Positions 11,427 to 22,605 are shown, counted from the first letter of the stretch. The stretch: DNA of 64,000 nt from Paracamarosporium sp. OC-R06-R3 (GCA_019828545.1 JACVRA010000395.1:62001-126000), one strand, 5' to 3'. Program-made: numbers and translations. Notes: generated by a model from the letters alone, not told the origin.

Positions 11427-12250
11427 ATGTTCATCCTCGTAAGCCTATTGCGCCGTTACAGCCCTACTGCAGCCACTCACATGACAGACAGACAACCATC
11501 GAAGATCTCATCCAGATTGCGCCGCACGACTTTAACAAGGAAAGCGCACAAGCGATAAAGGATGCCATCAACATCAAGTATGCGAACAAAGTAATCCACA
11601 AGGTTGGCTTGTGCATCTGCATGTGGGATCTGCTCAAGGCTTCAGAGGGTCTCATTGGTCATGGGACTGGGCTCGTCAACGTCAATGGTAAAGTCCACTT
11701 CGTTGAGGCCTCGACTTTGGGAATGCCGGCTGATGTCTGCAGTCGAGTTTCGCATGGTCGTTCTCCGCCCATTCCGCGGCGAGATTCTTCACGGACGCAT
11801 CAAATCTGCCAACGAGCAAGGCATGGTCATCGACTTAGACTTTACCTATGAAGTTTTCGTCCCGCACGCGAATCTCTTCGAGCCTTCTCATTATGATCCA
11901 GGCGAGAACGCTTGGGTATGGAGTCCGCCAGACGGAGAAGAGTTCTTCTTCGACAAGGGTGAAACGGTGCTGTTGAGAGTCGAACGCGAGGAATGGTATG
12001 ACCAGAAGCCCAGCATTGTGCAAAAAGACGAAAACGGCAATGTTGTCGAAAGAAGAGGCGTACCATGGAGGATCATTGTAAGTACTATGAACCCGGCGGA
12101 TGGATGTTGAATGCTGATGCACTGTAGGGATCCATGAATCAATCTGGCCAAGGACCATGTATGTGGTGGGAGAGTCAAGAAGGCGAGGAGGAGGAAGAAG
12201 GCGAACAACAGCTGCTCGAGAATGGAGACGTCGATATGGATGAAGCATGA
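11427..12250 (+). CDS. rpc25: RNA polymerase III subunit Rpc25 (RPC8)
   Basis: Pol III stalk subunit (Rpb7/RpoE family) that pairs with Rpc17 and is needed for initiation on tRNA and 5S genes. Four exons: 11427-11438 (only MFIL, 12 nt), 11492-11687, 11743-12077 and 12128-12250, giving 221 aa with every phase consistent. The N-terminal RNP-like domain contains TIEDLIQIAPHDF, VGLCICMWDLL and FRMVVLRPFRGEILHG. The C-terminal OB-type domain contains VLLRVEREEWYDQKP and ends in GPCMWWES plus an acidic tail, as in the family. The tiny first exon was chosen because yeast and filamentous homologues begin MFIL and because donor GTAAGC and acceptor GACAG restore the frame. Divergent from the NUFIP1-like gene, so both may use one promoter. 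Confidence 0.93.
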
Positions 12251-12380
12251 GAGTAATCTGATCGCCATTGCATGGGCGGCGTTGAGGAGCATGGCGTTGA
12301 GGGTAAAAGTTGTAGTTCTTGGACAAAGGCAGGAAATGTGTCTTTACACTCGCAATGATTCTCACATAGGATAGGCTCGA

Positions 12381-12716
12381 TTATTCTCCAATGACATATG
12401 TACAGCCTCCGTCTCCCATCCAAACCTCGTGAAGTTTCTTCGCATCGACGTCCACCCGAGCCCCTGGTCCAAACGTTTCCTTTTTCGGGCTTTTGTCTTC
12501 CGGGTAAGTGATGGTCAATTCACCATTGAGAATCAGGTGAGTAGTCAGACCACCGTGTCTGTGTGGCGGGTAATATGCGTTCCTGTGATGAGACTTGTCA
12601 GCAGCCACAGCCACATGCACGTCTGTCGTGCGAGCATACGGTCCATCGGTCCAGGTAAAGACATGGCTGAAACCCCACGAGCGAACCTCGGACTCTGCAT
12701 CTTTGCGCGACGGCAT
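12381..12716 (-). CDS. Small cupin-domain protein
   Basis: Single-exon frame of 111 aa from the ATG at 12716. The compact beta-rich sequence shows cupin signatures. The first metal-motif region is represented by YYPPHRHGGLTTHLILNGEL (His-x-His-like cluster followed by a conserved Gly and later Leu-x-Gly). A second motif region runs GPGARVDVDAKKLHEVWMGD, with a His in the usual place. Cupins cover many enzymes and binding proteins, so no reaction can be assigned. It overlaps nothing, is convergent with rpc25 (131 bp between ends) and is divergent from the phospholipase C gene. A perfect TGACGTCA palindrome lies 82 bp upstream of its start. Confidence 0.7.
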   Translation of the reverse strand: MPSRKDAESEVRSWGFSHVFTWTDGPYARTTDVHVAVAADKSHHRNAYYPPHRHGGLTTHLILNGELTITYPEDKSPKKETFGPGARVDVDAKKLHEVWMGDGGCTYVIGE

Positions 12717-12797
12717 GGCTATTACTCGTACCAATGCTGGTCGTGGGAAGCAAGATGGAGCTCGGACTGTGCAACGTCCAGCTAGCTAGACCCTTTG

Positions 12798-12805
12798 TGA
12801 CGTCA
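12798..12805. promoter_or_regulatory. CRE palindrome TGACGTCA in a divergent promoter
   Basis: Exact 8-bp cyclic-AMP-response-element palindrome in the 634 bp between the starts of the cupin gene (minus) and the phospholipase C gene (plus). CREB/ATF-type bZIP factors, such as fungal AtfA, bind this sequence. It sits 82 bp from the cupin ATG and about 550 bp from the PLC ATG, so the cupin is the likelier target. Function is inferred. Confidence 0.5.
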
Positions 12806-13350
12806 ACGCTACGGTCCGCTTGGCAGGTACGCATAGCTCCCTGAAGCATGCCACGCATCCCATCTGAGTCGTGGGATTGCAGCGACGACGGCCGCCGCAA
12901 CCTGCAGAGCGTCTGCAAACAAGCTTTGGGCGTCATGACGACGCCGCCGCGACGATCCAACGGGAATGGGCCGCCAAGCCGCAACAGCTGGTGTCAGCCC
13001 TGCAGCCTGAGGCGCGCCGTTCTTTAACGTTGCGCGGCGCCCCTCACAAGCACCGTAGCTCTGTCCAGCTGTCTTTGGTCGCGGAGGAGTGGCCTTGCGT
13101 GCGTTAAGGTAAGTCCTTGGTACCTTTACCGATTGAGGCAAGCGCTCGATTATCCATGTTCGTTTGCTTGAGAGCGGTCTGAGCAGAGCTGAAGTCCTGC
13201 AGGCTTTCCCTCAGCCAGCTTCGCGGCTGTATATCTCGAGCCCCCTCCAGTGCACAGTAACGTCCACCCACCTCCTCGCCCACTATCGTCCTCTCTGCTT
13301 CCGCGCACCGGCCCTGCGTCCTTTCGACCCCGCCGCGCCCCACCAACGAC

Positions 13351-16000
13351 ATGGCAGCCCCTCCTGCCAAAGATCCCAAGCTCGCTGTCCCCAAAGCAGA
13401 CAAGCCGGAGCTCCAAGCTGGAGGCGGCAGTGCAGCTGAAGCACAAAAAGCAAGGACCGTAGAATCGCTGAACTCCACCTTGTCGGCCTACCTCAAGGTA
13501 CTCTATGAAGAGGTGGAGAAGAAGTACAAGCTTGAGTCCAAGGACGGCCTCGCTCAGTGGCTCGCCGACGAGCAACAAGCACCTGCCGGGGATGCTGGGA
13601 TACTCAAGGATGGCTCGTTCTCACATTTCGCCAACTACTTCACCAGCGGCGCGGGAAACGTTATGAAGCCTGCGGAACCTGTGGATGAATCGTGGCCCAT
13701 ATCGAACTACTACATCTCTTCGAGCCACAACACGTACTTGACAGGCAACCAGCTAGCAAGCGCTGCAAGCGTGGATGCTTACAAAAACGTAAGCGGGAAC
13801 ACCACGCTTTATGTATGTGTCGCTGATGTTCCCAGGTGCTTCGCAGGGGTTGTCGTTGCGTTGAGGTCGATGTATGGGATGGAGAACCGCCATCAAGCTC
13901 CAGCTCGGAGAACGAGGCCGAGAGCACACGTGAAAGTGGGGTGAAGGAGAAAGCGAAGAAAGAAAAGAAGAGCTTGCGCAAACGGCTGGAATTACGCTTT
14001 GGGCGGAAAGCATCGCCACCTGAAGAGGATCCGAAGGATGCTTCTCCTCCGCCGAAGCCAGCTGGCGAACAACGCATTGCGCCGTGGCGATCAAACAGCT
14101 CTGCACGGGCTGAGCCGAGGGTTCTTCATGGTATAGTCCTTCTATACTCGACTTAAAGTCATATAACCATCGCTTTGCTGACAGATATCAGGCTACACAT
14201 TGACGAAGGAGATGTCATTTCGAGAAGTCTGTGAAATTATCCGGGACTATGCTTTCGCCTCCTCGAATCTTCCTTTGATTGTCAGTTTGGAAGTGCATAC
14301 GAGCCCAGAACAGCAGGAAATCATGGTAGAGCTTATGACAGAGTACTGGAAAGGAATGCTGGTGGATCTCCCGCTCGATCCGTCGCAGGCCTCCGAAGAG
14401 ATCAAACTCCCCACTTTGAAGGATTTGGAGAACAAGATCCTCGTCAAGGTGAAGCGCGTGAGCCACAAACCAACTGAAGCAGTTGCAAAGCCTACAACTC
14501 TTCAAGCACCTGCTCAGTTGACCCCTTCTCAAACCAATCAATCCGCGCAGTCTGACATCACTTCTGATTCCTCAGATGCTGCCCCAGAGAAGCCGCCAGC
14601 ACCAAAACCCAAGGTCATTGAAGCACTTTCGAAGTTAGGTGTCTACTTTGGAGGCTACCATTACAAAGGATTGGATGTTCCAGGTAAGTACCACAATCTT
14701 AACAAGATCGTTCTGTGCACTGAACTTCACATAGAGGCCAACATTCCTACGCACGTGTTCTCCCTCTCTGAGAAGACACTGATGGAAGTTCACGAAACGG
14801 ACCCAGCCGCGCTCTTCAAGCACAACAAGAACTTCTTCATGCGCGCATATCCTAAAGGCCTTCGGGTGACCTCATCCAACCTCAACCCAGCCATCTTTTG
14901 GCGGCAGGGTGTGCAAATCGTAGCACTCAACTGGCAACGCTGGGATGGGGGCATGATGCAAAATGAAGCAATGTTTTCAGGTACAGCTGGGTGGGTGCTG
15001 AAGCCCGAAGGCTATCGAAGCACCAGTTCCGGAACCACGCCAAAGGATGCTATACCACACCACAATCTCGACCTGAGCATCGAGTTTCTCGCCGGTCAGG
15101 ACATTCCACTTCCACCCGAAGAAGACGATCCGAAAGATTTCAAGCCCTACGTCAAGGTCGAGCTACATGTAGAGAAGCCCGAAGAAGGACAGGGCGAACC
15201 TATCCCTGGGGGCGGGGCGAGCAACAAAGGCGACTTCAAAAAGAAGACCAAAACTCAGAGGTCACCGAATCCCGATTTTGGCCGAGAAATAATCGAGTTC
15301 AAAGGCATCACGAGAGTGACGGAGGAATTGACGTTTGTCAGGTGAGTGTCTTCGTCGGATTTTGCAGTGCCCACATGCCCACCGCTGTTGCCGCCACATC
15401 GTTCCACTATGGCGAAATCTGTGTGTCAACATACAGTGCGTCCCATTGCGCCGGCCTCAGGCCTGCATGACACGTCGAGGCAACGAAGTACGGCGTATGC
15501 GCCGCGACATTAGTCCTGCAGGTCTTGTGCATGTAACCCAGTGTTTTTACCGAGATACTGGTTACACAGCGCTGGGATCGGACACGTTAGCGCTGCTCTG
15601 CATGCATATCGCCGCTATATCCATCTCGAGGATGCGGCAGCTCACATCTTTGATTTCTCGTCGCATTTCCTTTTCCTCTTTCTGTTGATCTCTACCTTGT
15701 TCCGTGCATTCATTCCTGCCTCCGTCGCGCATCTCCGTTGATACGTGTACTTACGTTTACCCGACCGCTCTACCTTTATTTGAGCTAGAACTTTTCCAGA
15801 GTCATCGCTAACACGGTACTCCTTGCAGGTTCAAAATCATGGACGACGAGCGCATCAGTGATGACCTCGCGGCTTGGGCTTGCTTCCGGCTTGATCGCTT
15901 GCAACCCGGAATTCGCATGCTACACCTCTTCAACTCCAACGGTGTCGTGTCCAAGGGTGTACTGCTAGTTAGGATCAAGAAGACGGTTAGTAAGGCGTGA
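13351..16000 (+). CDS. Phosphoinositide-specific phospholipase C
   Basis: Hydrolyses PIP2 to IP3 and diacylglycerol. Five exons: 13351-13788, 13836-14130, 14192-14683, 14735-15341 and 15829-16000, giving 667 aa with phases consistent throughout. There is no PH domain and no clear EF-hand pair. The X domain carries ISSSHNTYLTGNQL (catalytic His126) and CVEVDVWDGE, then after a roughly 75-residue basic/Ser-rich insert HGYTLTKEMSF (His244). The Y domain carries KLGVYFGGYHYKG, THVFSLSEKTLMEV and LRVTSSNLNPAIFWRQGVQ. The C-terminal C2 domain ends FNSNGVVSKGVLLVRIKK. Intron 3 (51 nt) contains no stop and is a multiple of three, so its retention would add 17 residues. Intron 4 is 487 nt, about ten times its neighbours, and interrupts the C2 strand TFVR/FKIMDDER. 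Divergent from the cupin gene. Confidence 0.92.
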
Positions 16001-19000
16001 AGACAGCTCTGGCTCCGCTTGCTGATCTGCGCCTCCATTCGTACTCCACCTGGGCTAGATTGGCGCGCCGAGTTGGGATCGGACCCGGGTCCCCGTTTCG
16101 TGTAAATTGCCCTAGGGGAATGAATACTGATCCGTGGATGCAGTTCTTCCCTGTCGGTCTTCGGGTCCATCGCGGAGCTAGTCTGGGACATGGACACGGA
16201 CACGGACATCAGCAGCACAAGTATCCGGCTCGTCATTTGTCGCAGAGGCACTCCAGCAAGCATGGGACAGGCCGGAGTGGAAGTAGTAGTGGGCATAGGA
16301 AGCCTTAGCGCCTCCGCTCTGGATTGGTTACTTGATGCGTTGTGCCTTTGACGGTTTCTGGTCCCACTTGCTGCATTCCTAGCGAGCAATATTGCATAGA
16401 TATGATATCCTCATTACATTTTTCGACATGTGATTACACCATGATGTTTTGTTCATTACAACCCTGTACGTTGCGGGTGTGTATGCTGGTATATCGCCAA
16501 GGGCCATTCCTTTTGCCTGTAGGTTTGGTTCATTTGACGTTGAGCGGAACTGATAAATTAGAATGCTGGACGCTAGAACGGTTGTGTGTTCCGAGATTTG
16601 ACTTTGCAACAAGTGCTGTGCCACCTTTTGCTCCTCTTAACCATGGATTAGGTTTGTGGGAGGGTCTCAGTGCTAGCGCTATTGGGATCTCAAGAAGTTC
16701 GGGGTCGTGGAGAATCAACTAGATGCCAATCGTACTACCCACTTATCCGATATGAAGGGTTCCCTGGATGAGGGAGATGATCCGCGCTAGTGAGTTGCTC
16801 CTGCAGTGTCAGCCATGCCTGTATAGTAAAGCGGCAGCGACTGTCTTGAGATGTTCGGGCAGACTGCTAATTAGCCACGGAATGGATGTCTAGTCGACTA
16901 AGCAGCCCTTGCAGGTCCTGTCACCAAGCACAACGAGAGTGGAGCTATTATTCCGCCAATCGTCAATATCCCAGTGCTGCCATGCTGTTGTGTGAGGGCC
17001 GGGGGCACTCGTCCAGGTAATCCGTAAAGAGCATTTCAATGCAAGCATATTATCCTAATGCTTGCCACGACACCTTTGTGAACGTATGCCTTGTCGAATC
17101 ATTGCCCCCGGCGGCTTCACCGTTGCAATGAGGCTTCACTAACACAACATCTGTTGGGAAATATTCTGGTAGCATGCAAATCATAACATTAGCAGCTATC
17201 CGGCCACACCAGAAGTGCCACGGGCGAGTCATGGCCGTGAATCATAGTTTTTGACAACAGCGAATGCTTTGACAGATGGTGTCGTACGTGGCGTGTAGAA
17301 CAATATGTGGCTGGTCGGGCAGCCTCAAAAACGGCCGGATGTAAGACTGTTTCGAGTCTGGTCGTACGCGTAGCTAGCTAGTGTCTGGGGTTCTGTCTTC
17401 GTGGGTGCCACCGAGAGCCGGGCTGCTGGGACAACTCTCAAGAGTGATGACAGACGAACCTCAACCGCGTGGAAAATAAACAACGAGCAAAGGTATAGGT
17501 GCTGCATTCTCCCCTGTAGGGAGCTAGGATAGTGGTATAGCAGAATAAGGAAAGTAGTTTTATCTTCGTAACGTCTATCGCACGTTGATCTGGCTGTGTG
17601 ATTGTTCAGATGTGGGAGCACGGAATAATTGGGTGGCCACACCGTTCACCCGTATCATGCTGCTGGGCAGGCTTTGGAAGTATTTCCCAGCGTTTCCACC
17701 GATGGATGCGAGTACACGTTTCGCACTCGTGGACCAATTTCCAGGGGTTAAGCTGTCGCACTTACTGACGTGCGGTATGGATGAAGTTAGAGGTGATGCA
17801 AGGCGACCTCGCTCAAGTGAAGTTGAATCGCGTATGCCAGTCTGAAGATGAGCTTGACGAAAAATCTCACAAGTAGTGCCAATGAGTTGACTCAAATCAC
17901 AATCTGTTCTTCTCTATCTTTGGTTGTGTGTAGAATATGCAAACTGGTTTACTGATGTCCCACGGAAGAGTTCGGGTAACGCAACCCAAACACAAGGGAT
18001 GCTTGGTATTGGAAGATGGCTCGATGATCCTTAACGACTGAGAGGTGCATGATCCTAGGAGAGGATGGTACATACAGCAGTATGGTGGTAAGTGAAGGTG
18101 GTTTTTACGATCTCTCGTGTCTAATGTTAGAGAAACTTGCAAGCCTCCCGAATGCATGAAGCCGTGAAGAACGCAGCAGATTCGTCTTTCTGGTTGCACG
18201 TCTCGCACGAACCTCGAAATTGACTGAGAACTACTCTATGGACCGTTGCGCAGAAGTCGACCGACCTTAGTGGCCGATTGAGGCTTGCTCTTTGGCCACA
18301 ATCGGGTGCACGTAATGACGCATGCCTGCAGCGATGCCAAGTGAATAGCCAGCTGGATTTATGAAGCATGCAAGATGGATAGTGGTGCCGGCCAAACGTG
18401 AAGTTCTCCGTGACCATCAGTGTGATGCGTGGATCGACATTGCTGTGTAGCATGGTAGGTTTCGAAGCATGCTGCTTGAATGTCGGAGATGTTTGGCTTT
18501 GCCAAGACAAGAGACACATCTCCAAAGGCACCCTGGACCACTTCCTTCTTTTGACCTAGATCTTTGTGGTGAATTATGTAGGTGATGTTTAAGTTCGGTC
18601 AGTGAGTGAGAGCAAAACAACGACCTCAGTGACCGCCTTTCATCTTCAGGTGGGAATGTCCCATGATACCACGAGCTAACACATTAGCCGGAGGCGCATT
18701 GACGTCGTTGAAAAACCGACAACTCGGTTTAGTCTGATCTATGGTAAACGAGTCATATGTGTTGACGGCTCGTACCGCATTCGTGAAACCTGCGATAGGC
18801 TTCGCAACTGGAGATAAACAATAGGTGGTGTCTTCGAAAATGGTAGGACCCGCGTTCTAGATACGTAAAATACAAGAAGGCTACTATCATTAAGCATGGG
18901 CATCGGATGAAATAATTGCACACGTTCGACAAGGAGCCATACTAGGGATTATCTTTGCAAGTTATTCCAGTGCCACAGCAGTGTCGTAACTTACCCATTG

Positions 19001-19455
19001 TTCGCAAACGGAAAACCTATAAGTATTATGTTGTCGCTTGCATGTGGAGGATAGAACGGAGTACTCTTGCACGCACTTTGGCGCTGGTGATTGTCAATCT
19101 TCATCTATGTTGGCACAATTGAGCAGATCTCAAAGTCTCTATTGTACGAATCTCGTAGTCGCCAAAACCGAATTCCAAGCAAATGGCACGCGTGCACAAC
19201 CTACGCTTGGCGAGCATTGCAGCAGATATGTTCCCACAGCGTCGGGCAGAGCGAATGATAATTCTGGTTTGGTAGCGAAGATTGGTGACCCATCAATGAT
19301 GCTTCGAGAAATGGTAGGTCACCATGCGGGTCCGTCGTACCGCATCTGAAGAGTGCACGGTAGCTGTGCTAGGAAGCGTCGTATTTGGCGAGCCGCTTAG
19401 CGTCGATGGTTGCAGAAAAGTGAGAACTCTCTTGTCGCCCCCGTGTCATCGCAAT
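16001..19455. other. Gene-poor block, no supported gene
   Basis: About 3.5 kb after the PLC gene. Frames of up to about 190 codons occur on both strands (for example 15808-16389 minus, overlapping PLC exon 5), but all have random-looking composition and none links to others by plausible introns. A short GGACAC-type run occurs near 16186-16210. No transposon termini or tRNA were found. It could be decayed sequence or a long intergenic RNA region; I see nothing that decides. Confidence 0.4.
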
Positions 19456-19485
19456 CACGCCAACCACGCCAACCACGCCAACCAC
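19456..19485. repeat. 9-bp minisatellite (CACGCCAAC)
   Basis: Three perfect tandem copies of CACGCCAAC plus a partial fourth, read directly, in the noncoding stretch about 0.5 kb upstream of the small Cys-rich gene. Confidence 0.85.
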
Positions 19486-20001
19486 AATTAGACTGTTACC
19501 GTAGCACTCGACTGACTAGTAGTGTACAGAAGTGAGGTGTGCTGCGATGAATTATAATAGACGCAAAAACTCGCGGCACGGGATGTTCGGCTGTGTGTAC
19601 TGCATAGTCGAATCGGTACCTGTCGATGCGGTCGTACCAAGCTCATCCCGGGAAAGTATCGCTAACCCACCAGCCAGGATGGTTGTAAGGGTGTACAAGA
19701 GATCTCGACTGCATGGCTTCTTGAATATGGTCAGTGTGGTCCGGGTGGTGCATGATATGGGCCTCCATCATGGGTGTACAGAGCCGCCGGCATCTGCATA
19801 TCAACGCTGTGCACAGGGGATACCCATGGGGGGTGAGTTCGTATTCTTCGGATGTGAATATATTATAAATGTAAGCTTAGATCCCATGAAGAAGTGAGCA
19901 TCAACCTACCTCACTCGTTCTAGTTTCCTTCACCTTCCAAGCTCACCCCTCAGTCACTCACCGCAGGTCTCTTCCTCAATATTGAATCAACTTTAGACAC
20001 C

Positions 20002-20225
20002 ATGTGCCAGCAGCTTCCTATCGACAAGATTACCATTCCCTCCATGTACGATCTGGACGGAGTAACTACTGTGCCCGTATGTCTCAGCCGACACCATTGC
20101 TTTCAATGATTGCTAACTTCGTTGAGGTCCCCGGCCGCCGTTGCCCGGCATGCCTTGAGCGCGGTCAGACTGTTTGGGTAATTCCCGGAAAGTGTTGCCC
20201 GACTTGCGGAACTCCTGTTAACTAG
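20002..20225 (+). CDS. Tiny split Cys-rich zinc-ribbon-like protein (57 aa)
   Basis: Two exons, 20002-20076 and 20127-20225, joined by a 50-nt intron with donor GTATGT, branch GCTAAC and acceptor TTGAG. Phase is 0 and the stop is TAG. Protein begins MCQQLPIDKITIPSMYDLDG and ends with a CxxC element (RRCPACLERG) and, 15 residues later, CCPTCGTPVN. The two Cys clusters resemble a zinc ribbon, or the CCxxC end of a VWC module. There is no signal peptide, so a cytosolic or nuclear metal-binding role is more likely than an effector. The leader is pyrimidine-rich with repeated CTCAC/CTTC, like other fungal promoters here, and the ATG context is CACCATG, which supports a real gene. Function unknown. 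It would be missed by length-filtered gene finding. Confidence 0.65.
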
Positions 20226-20887
20226 GCCATATCTTTCGGTGAGTTGTTGTGCCTCGAGGGGTTCGCCGCTCCGGGTACTGTGTTAACGTATGGCCAAGCT
20301 TGCGACTCTCCTTCGACCATGTCCAGTGTATGACACAAGCTGGACAATCATGATGGACATACGGGTGATCGGATCGATGAATCCTCAGCATCAGGGAAAG
20401 TTGTCTGCATATTCTCGGAGTCGATGAAGCATTTTCAGTGGCGGTTCTTCTTAACGCGCAGAACAGATAGACAAATCAAAAGTTTTGGCTTTACGATGTC
20501 GATGATCTTTGACTTTGCTGTTCACCGTGTGTGACTTTATATGAATTTGGTTGACTGAACAATTAGGCGATGCGATCATGGCCGCTTTGGTGATGTGAAT
20601 AGTGTATATCCCTGGAAGGTGATTGGCGAGATTGTCCAATGCATCAGTACACACTCGTGTGTCGAAGGCAACGGGCGAAACTTGTATCTGCACAGTAAAT
20701 ACAGATTGTTCGCAGGCCGAATGGCTTGAGAGGTCGACTCGATTGTTATATGAAGAGGTAATTCTCAACAGGTCGGGCGGGTCCTCATACGAGGGCAGTC
20801 GCCAAGACGCTAAGGCGGGCATTGGCAACTGCGAAGCTGTGATGGCAAGCTCCCGACCTCCAGCACCGCAACCCCACCCACACAACG

Positions 20888-21700
20888 ATGCAGGCCCTCC
20901 GCAGGACAGCAACGACTGCTGCCCGAAAGGGCCGGCCCATCTTGCCGCGCCATCAGCGCCGATACGCCCACGATGAGCACCACCACGCCCACAGCGAGCC
21001 CGTTAACGAATCTATGGGCGTACGTCAATCCTCCCCGCGCACCAATTGTTGCTTCCCGATAACTTAGAAAGCCTTCCCAGTGCACCATGAGCGCTGCTAG
21101 AATGTATGCTGACTTAATTGGACGTGTAGCTAGGCTTCTGGATCCCCATAGCCTCGATTCCCATCCTCAGCGGCCTCTACCTTGTCTCGCGAACCGACCC
21201 TGATGCGCCGCCACTTCTGACCCGCCTCATCAATCGCTACACGGAGGCGACAGAACGATACGTCGAGAGGAACGCCTTGCACGTCAGCATGATTGAGCAG
21301 GCGGGTGACGACAGGGCGCTTTTCATGAACTCGACGCCGCAGGAGCATGTTAATATGAGGTTCCCTGAGTACGTGCACTTGTCTCTCCGCTAAAAAAGAA
21401 GCATGTACATCTCGCGCGTGGCTGTGTAGTCGAGCGGAGCAAGTTTCAGCGGAATTGTACAGTTAATTGACGCATCGCAGGATCATGAACCAAGGTTCAC
21501 CATTCAACGTCCCGGCCGGCCACGTAAACAACATGGAGAAGGTCATCGAAAAGTTCAAGAAGGAGGCTTATGAGGACAACGAGCGCAAGCTGCAGGCCTT
21601 GCGGGATGACAACATCAAATCTGAACAGCCCTGGGAGCGTTTCCCTGCTCCTGGTCCGGAGAACCGGAGATGGCCGTCCAAGGGTGTGGGATCTGTCTAA
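20888..21700 (+). CDS. nuo17.8: Complex I accessory subunit, NUO-17.8 type
   Basis: Accessory subunit of mitochondrial NADH:ubiquinone oxidoreductase. Three exons, 20888-21019, 21130-21368 and 21481-21700, give 196 aa with consistent phases. The N-terminus is an Arg/Ala/Thr-rich mitochondrial presequence (MQALRRTATTAARKGRPILP) followed by a His-rich stretch (HDEHHHAHSE) and NESMGLGFW. A single hydrophobic helix follows (FWIPIASIPILSGLYLVS). The matrix or intermembrane tail contains FPEIMNQGSPFNVPAGHVNN, a very characteristic element of fungal 17.8/21-kDa complex I subunits, then a charged helix. The acceptor at 21129 was chosen over the next AG because it alone keeps the frame. Assigned from memory of the family signature, not by alignment. 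Confidence 0.83.
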
Positions 21701-22096
21701 TTGTGTACATATACTCATATGAATTTTGTTTCTTATGTTAGAATTCCGAATTTTTGTGGCTCCGGGAATTCCAGCTGATGGCATATCTGACATGCGCTCC
21801 TGTTACACACCTAGGCGATCGCAAAACCTTTACTAGAGCGATGGTTCTGTATTCCTCGTCCGATCATAAGCATACCCACGTGGACGCGCAGCTCGAAAGA
21901 AAGTCACGTTCCGGCCGCTTGATTCCTTATCAAATGAAGCCAAGAGAGGAACAACTGTAACGACCGACTGACAAGAAAGAAAGAAGCGTCAAGCACAATA
22001 CTTGGGCGGAGGTTCACCCTCAACGCCACATCCCTCTACACCCGCCATCGGCAGACATCACCCCTCAACACCCCTCTTTCTATTCATCCCACCAGA

Positions 22097-22605
22097 CTAC
22101 CCACCCATCTGCATGCCACCCTTCCCAAGCCCCTTTTTCCCCAATCCGAACTTCTCATACTCTGCTGTCCTCTTCGCCTCTTCCACTTCCTTTTTCCGCA
22201 TCTTCTCAAATTCGGCTTCAGACCCGGGGAGTGCTGCATGGTCTTTGGATGAGGAGGAAGACGAAGAGAGCCGCTTCGCTTTATCTTTAATGCTCGAGAG
22301 GGCGGATCGCATGCTCGATCTGCATCATGTTAGTGAAAGAGATGATGATGATAGTAGAGGAAGCGGTTTTGCGCAGTGGATACCTACTTTTGTTTTCCTT
22401 TGGAAGAGAGTGATGGGTCTGATGACTCGTGGGATAGATCTTCGTTACCTTGAGCTTGTGACGACTGCGTTTTGGACGTTTCGCTCTTCTGCTCCAGCGA
22501 AGCGTCTCCCGCTGCTGATGCTGAAGCCTGGGTCGAGTTCCTGAATCCACTTATTGGCGCGCTGGCTACAGGGTGGATGGTTGAGATTGCGAACTGGTCT
22601 GGCAT
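22097..22605 (-). CDS. Small basic Ser-rich protein, hypothetical
   Basis: Two exons, 22388-22605 and 22097-22319, separated by a 68-nt GT-AG intron (acceptor ATGCAG), give 146 aa. The first half is polar and disordered, rich in Ser, Gln and Ala. The second half has a basic helix (MRSALSSIKDKAKRL), a run of seven serines and a charged helix (EFEKMRKKEVEEAKRTAEY). It ends in a Gly/Lys tail (KFGLGKKGLGKGGMQMGG). I recall similar short proteins in Dothideomycetes with a YEKFGLG-like ending, but know of no function. Convergent with NUO-17.8, with 396 bp between stops. Confidence 0.6.

Noticed and set aside
15808..16389. 193-codon minus-strand frame overlapping PLC exon 5
   Set aside because: Composition is random-looking and it is antisense to a well-supported C2 domain exon.
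20451..20912. 153-codon minus-strand frame upstream of NUO-17.8
   Set aside because: It overlaps the start of NUO-17.8 antisense and has no recognisable protein features.
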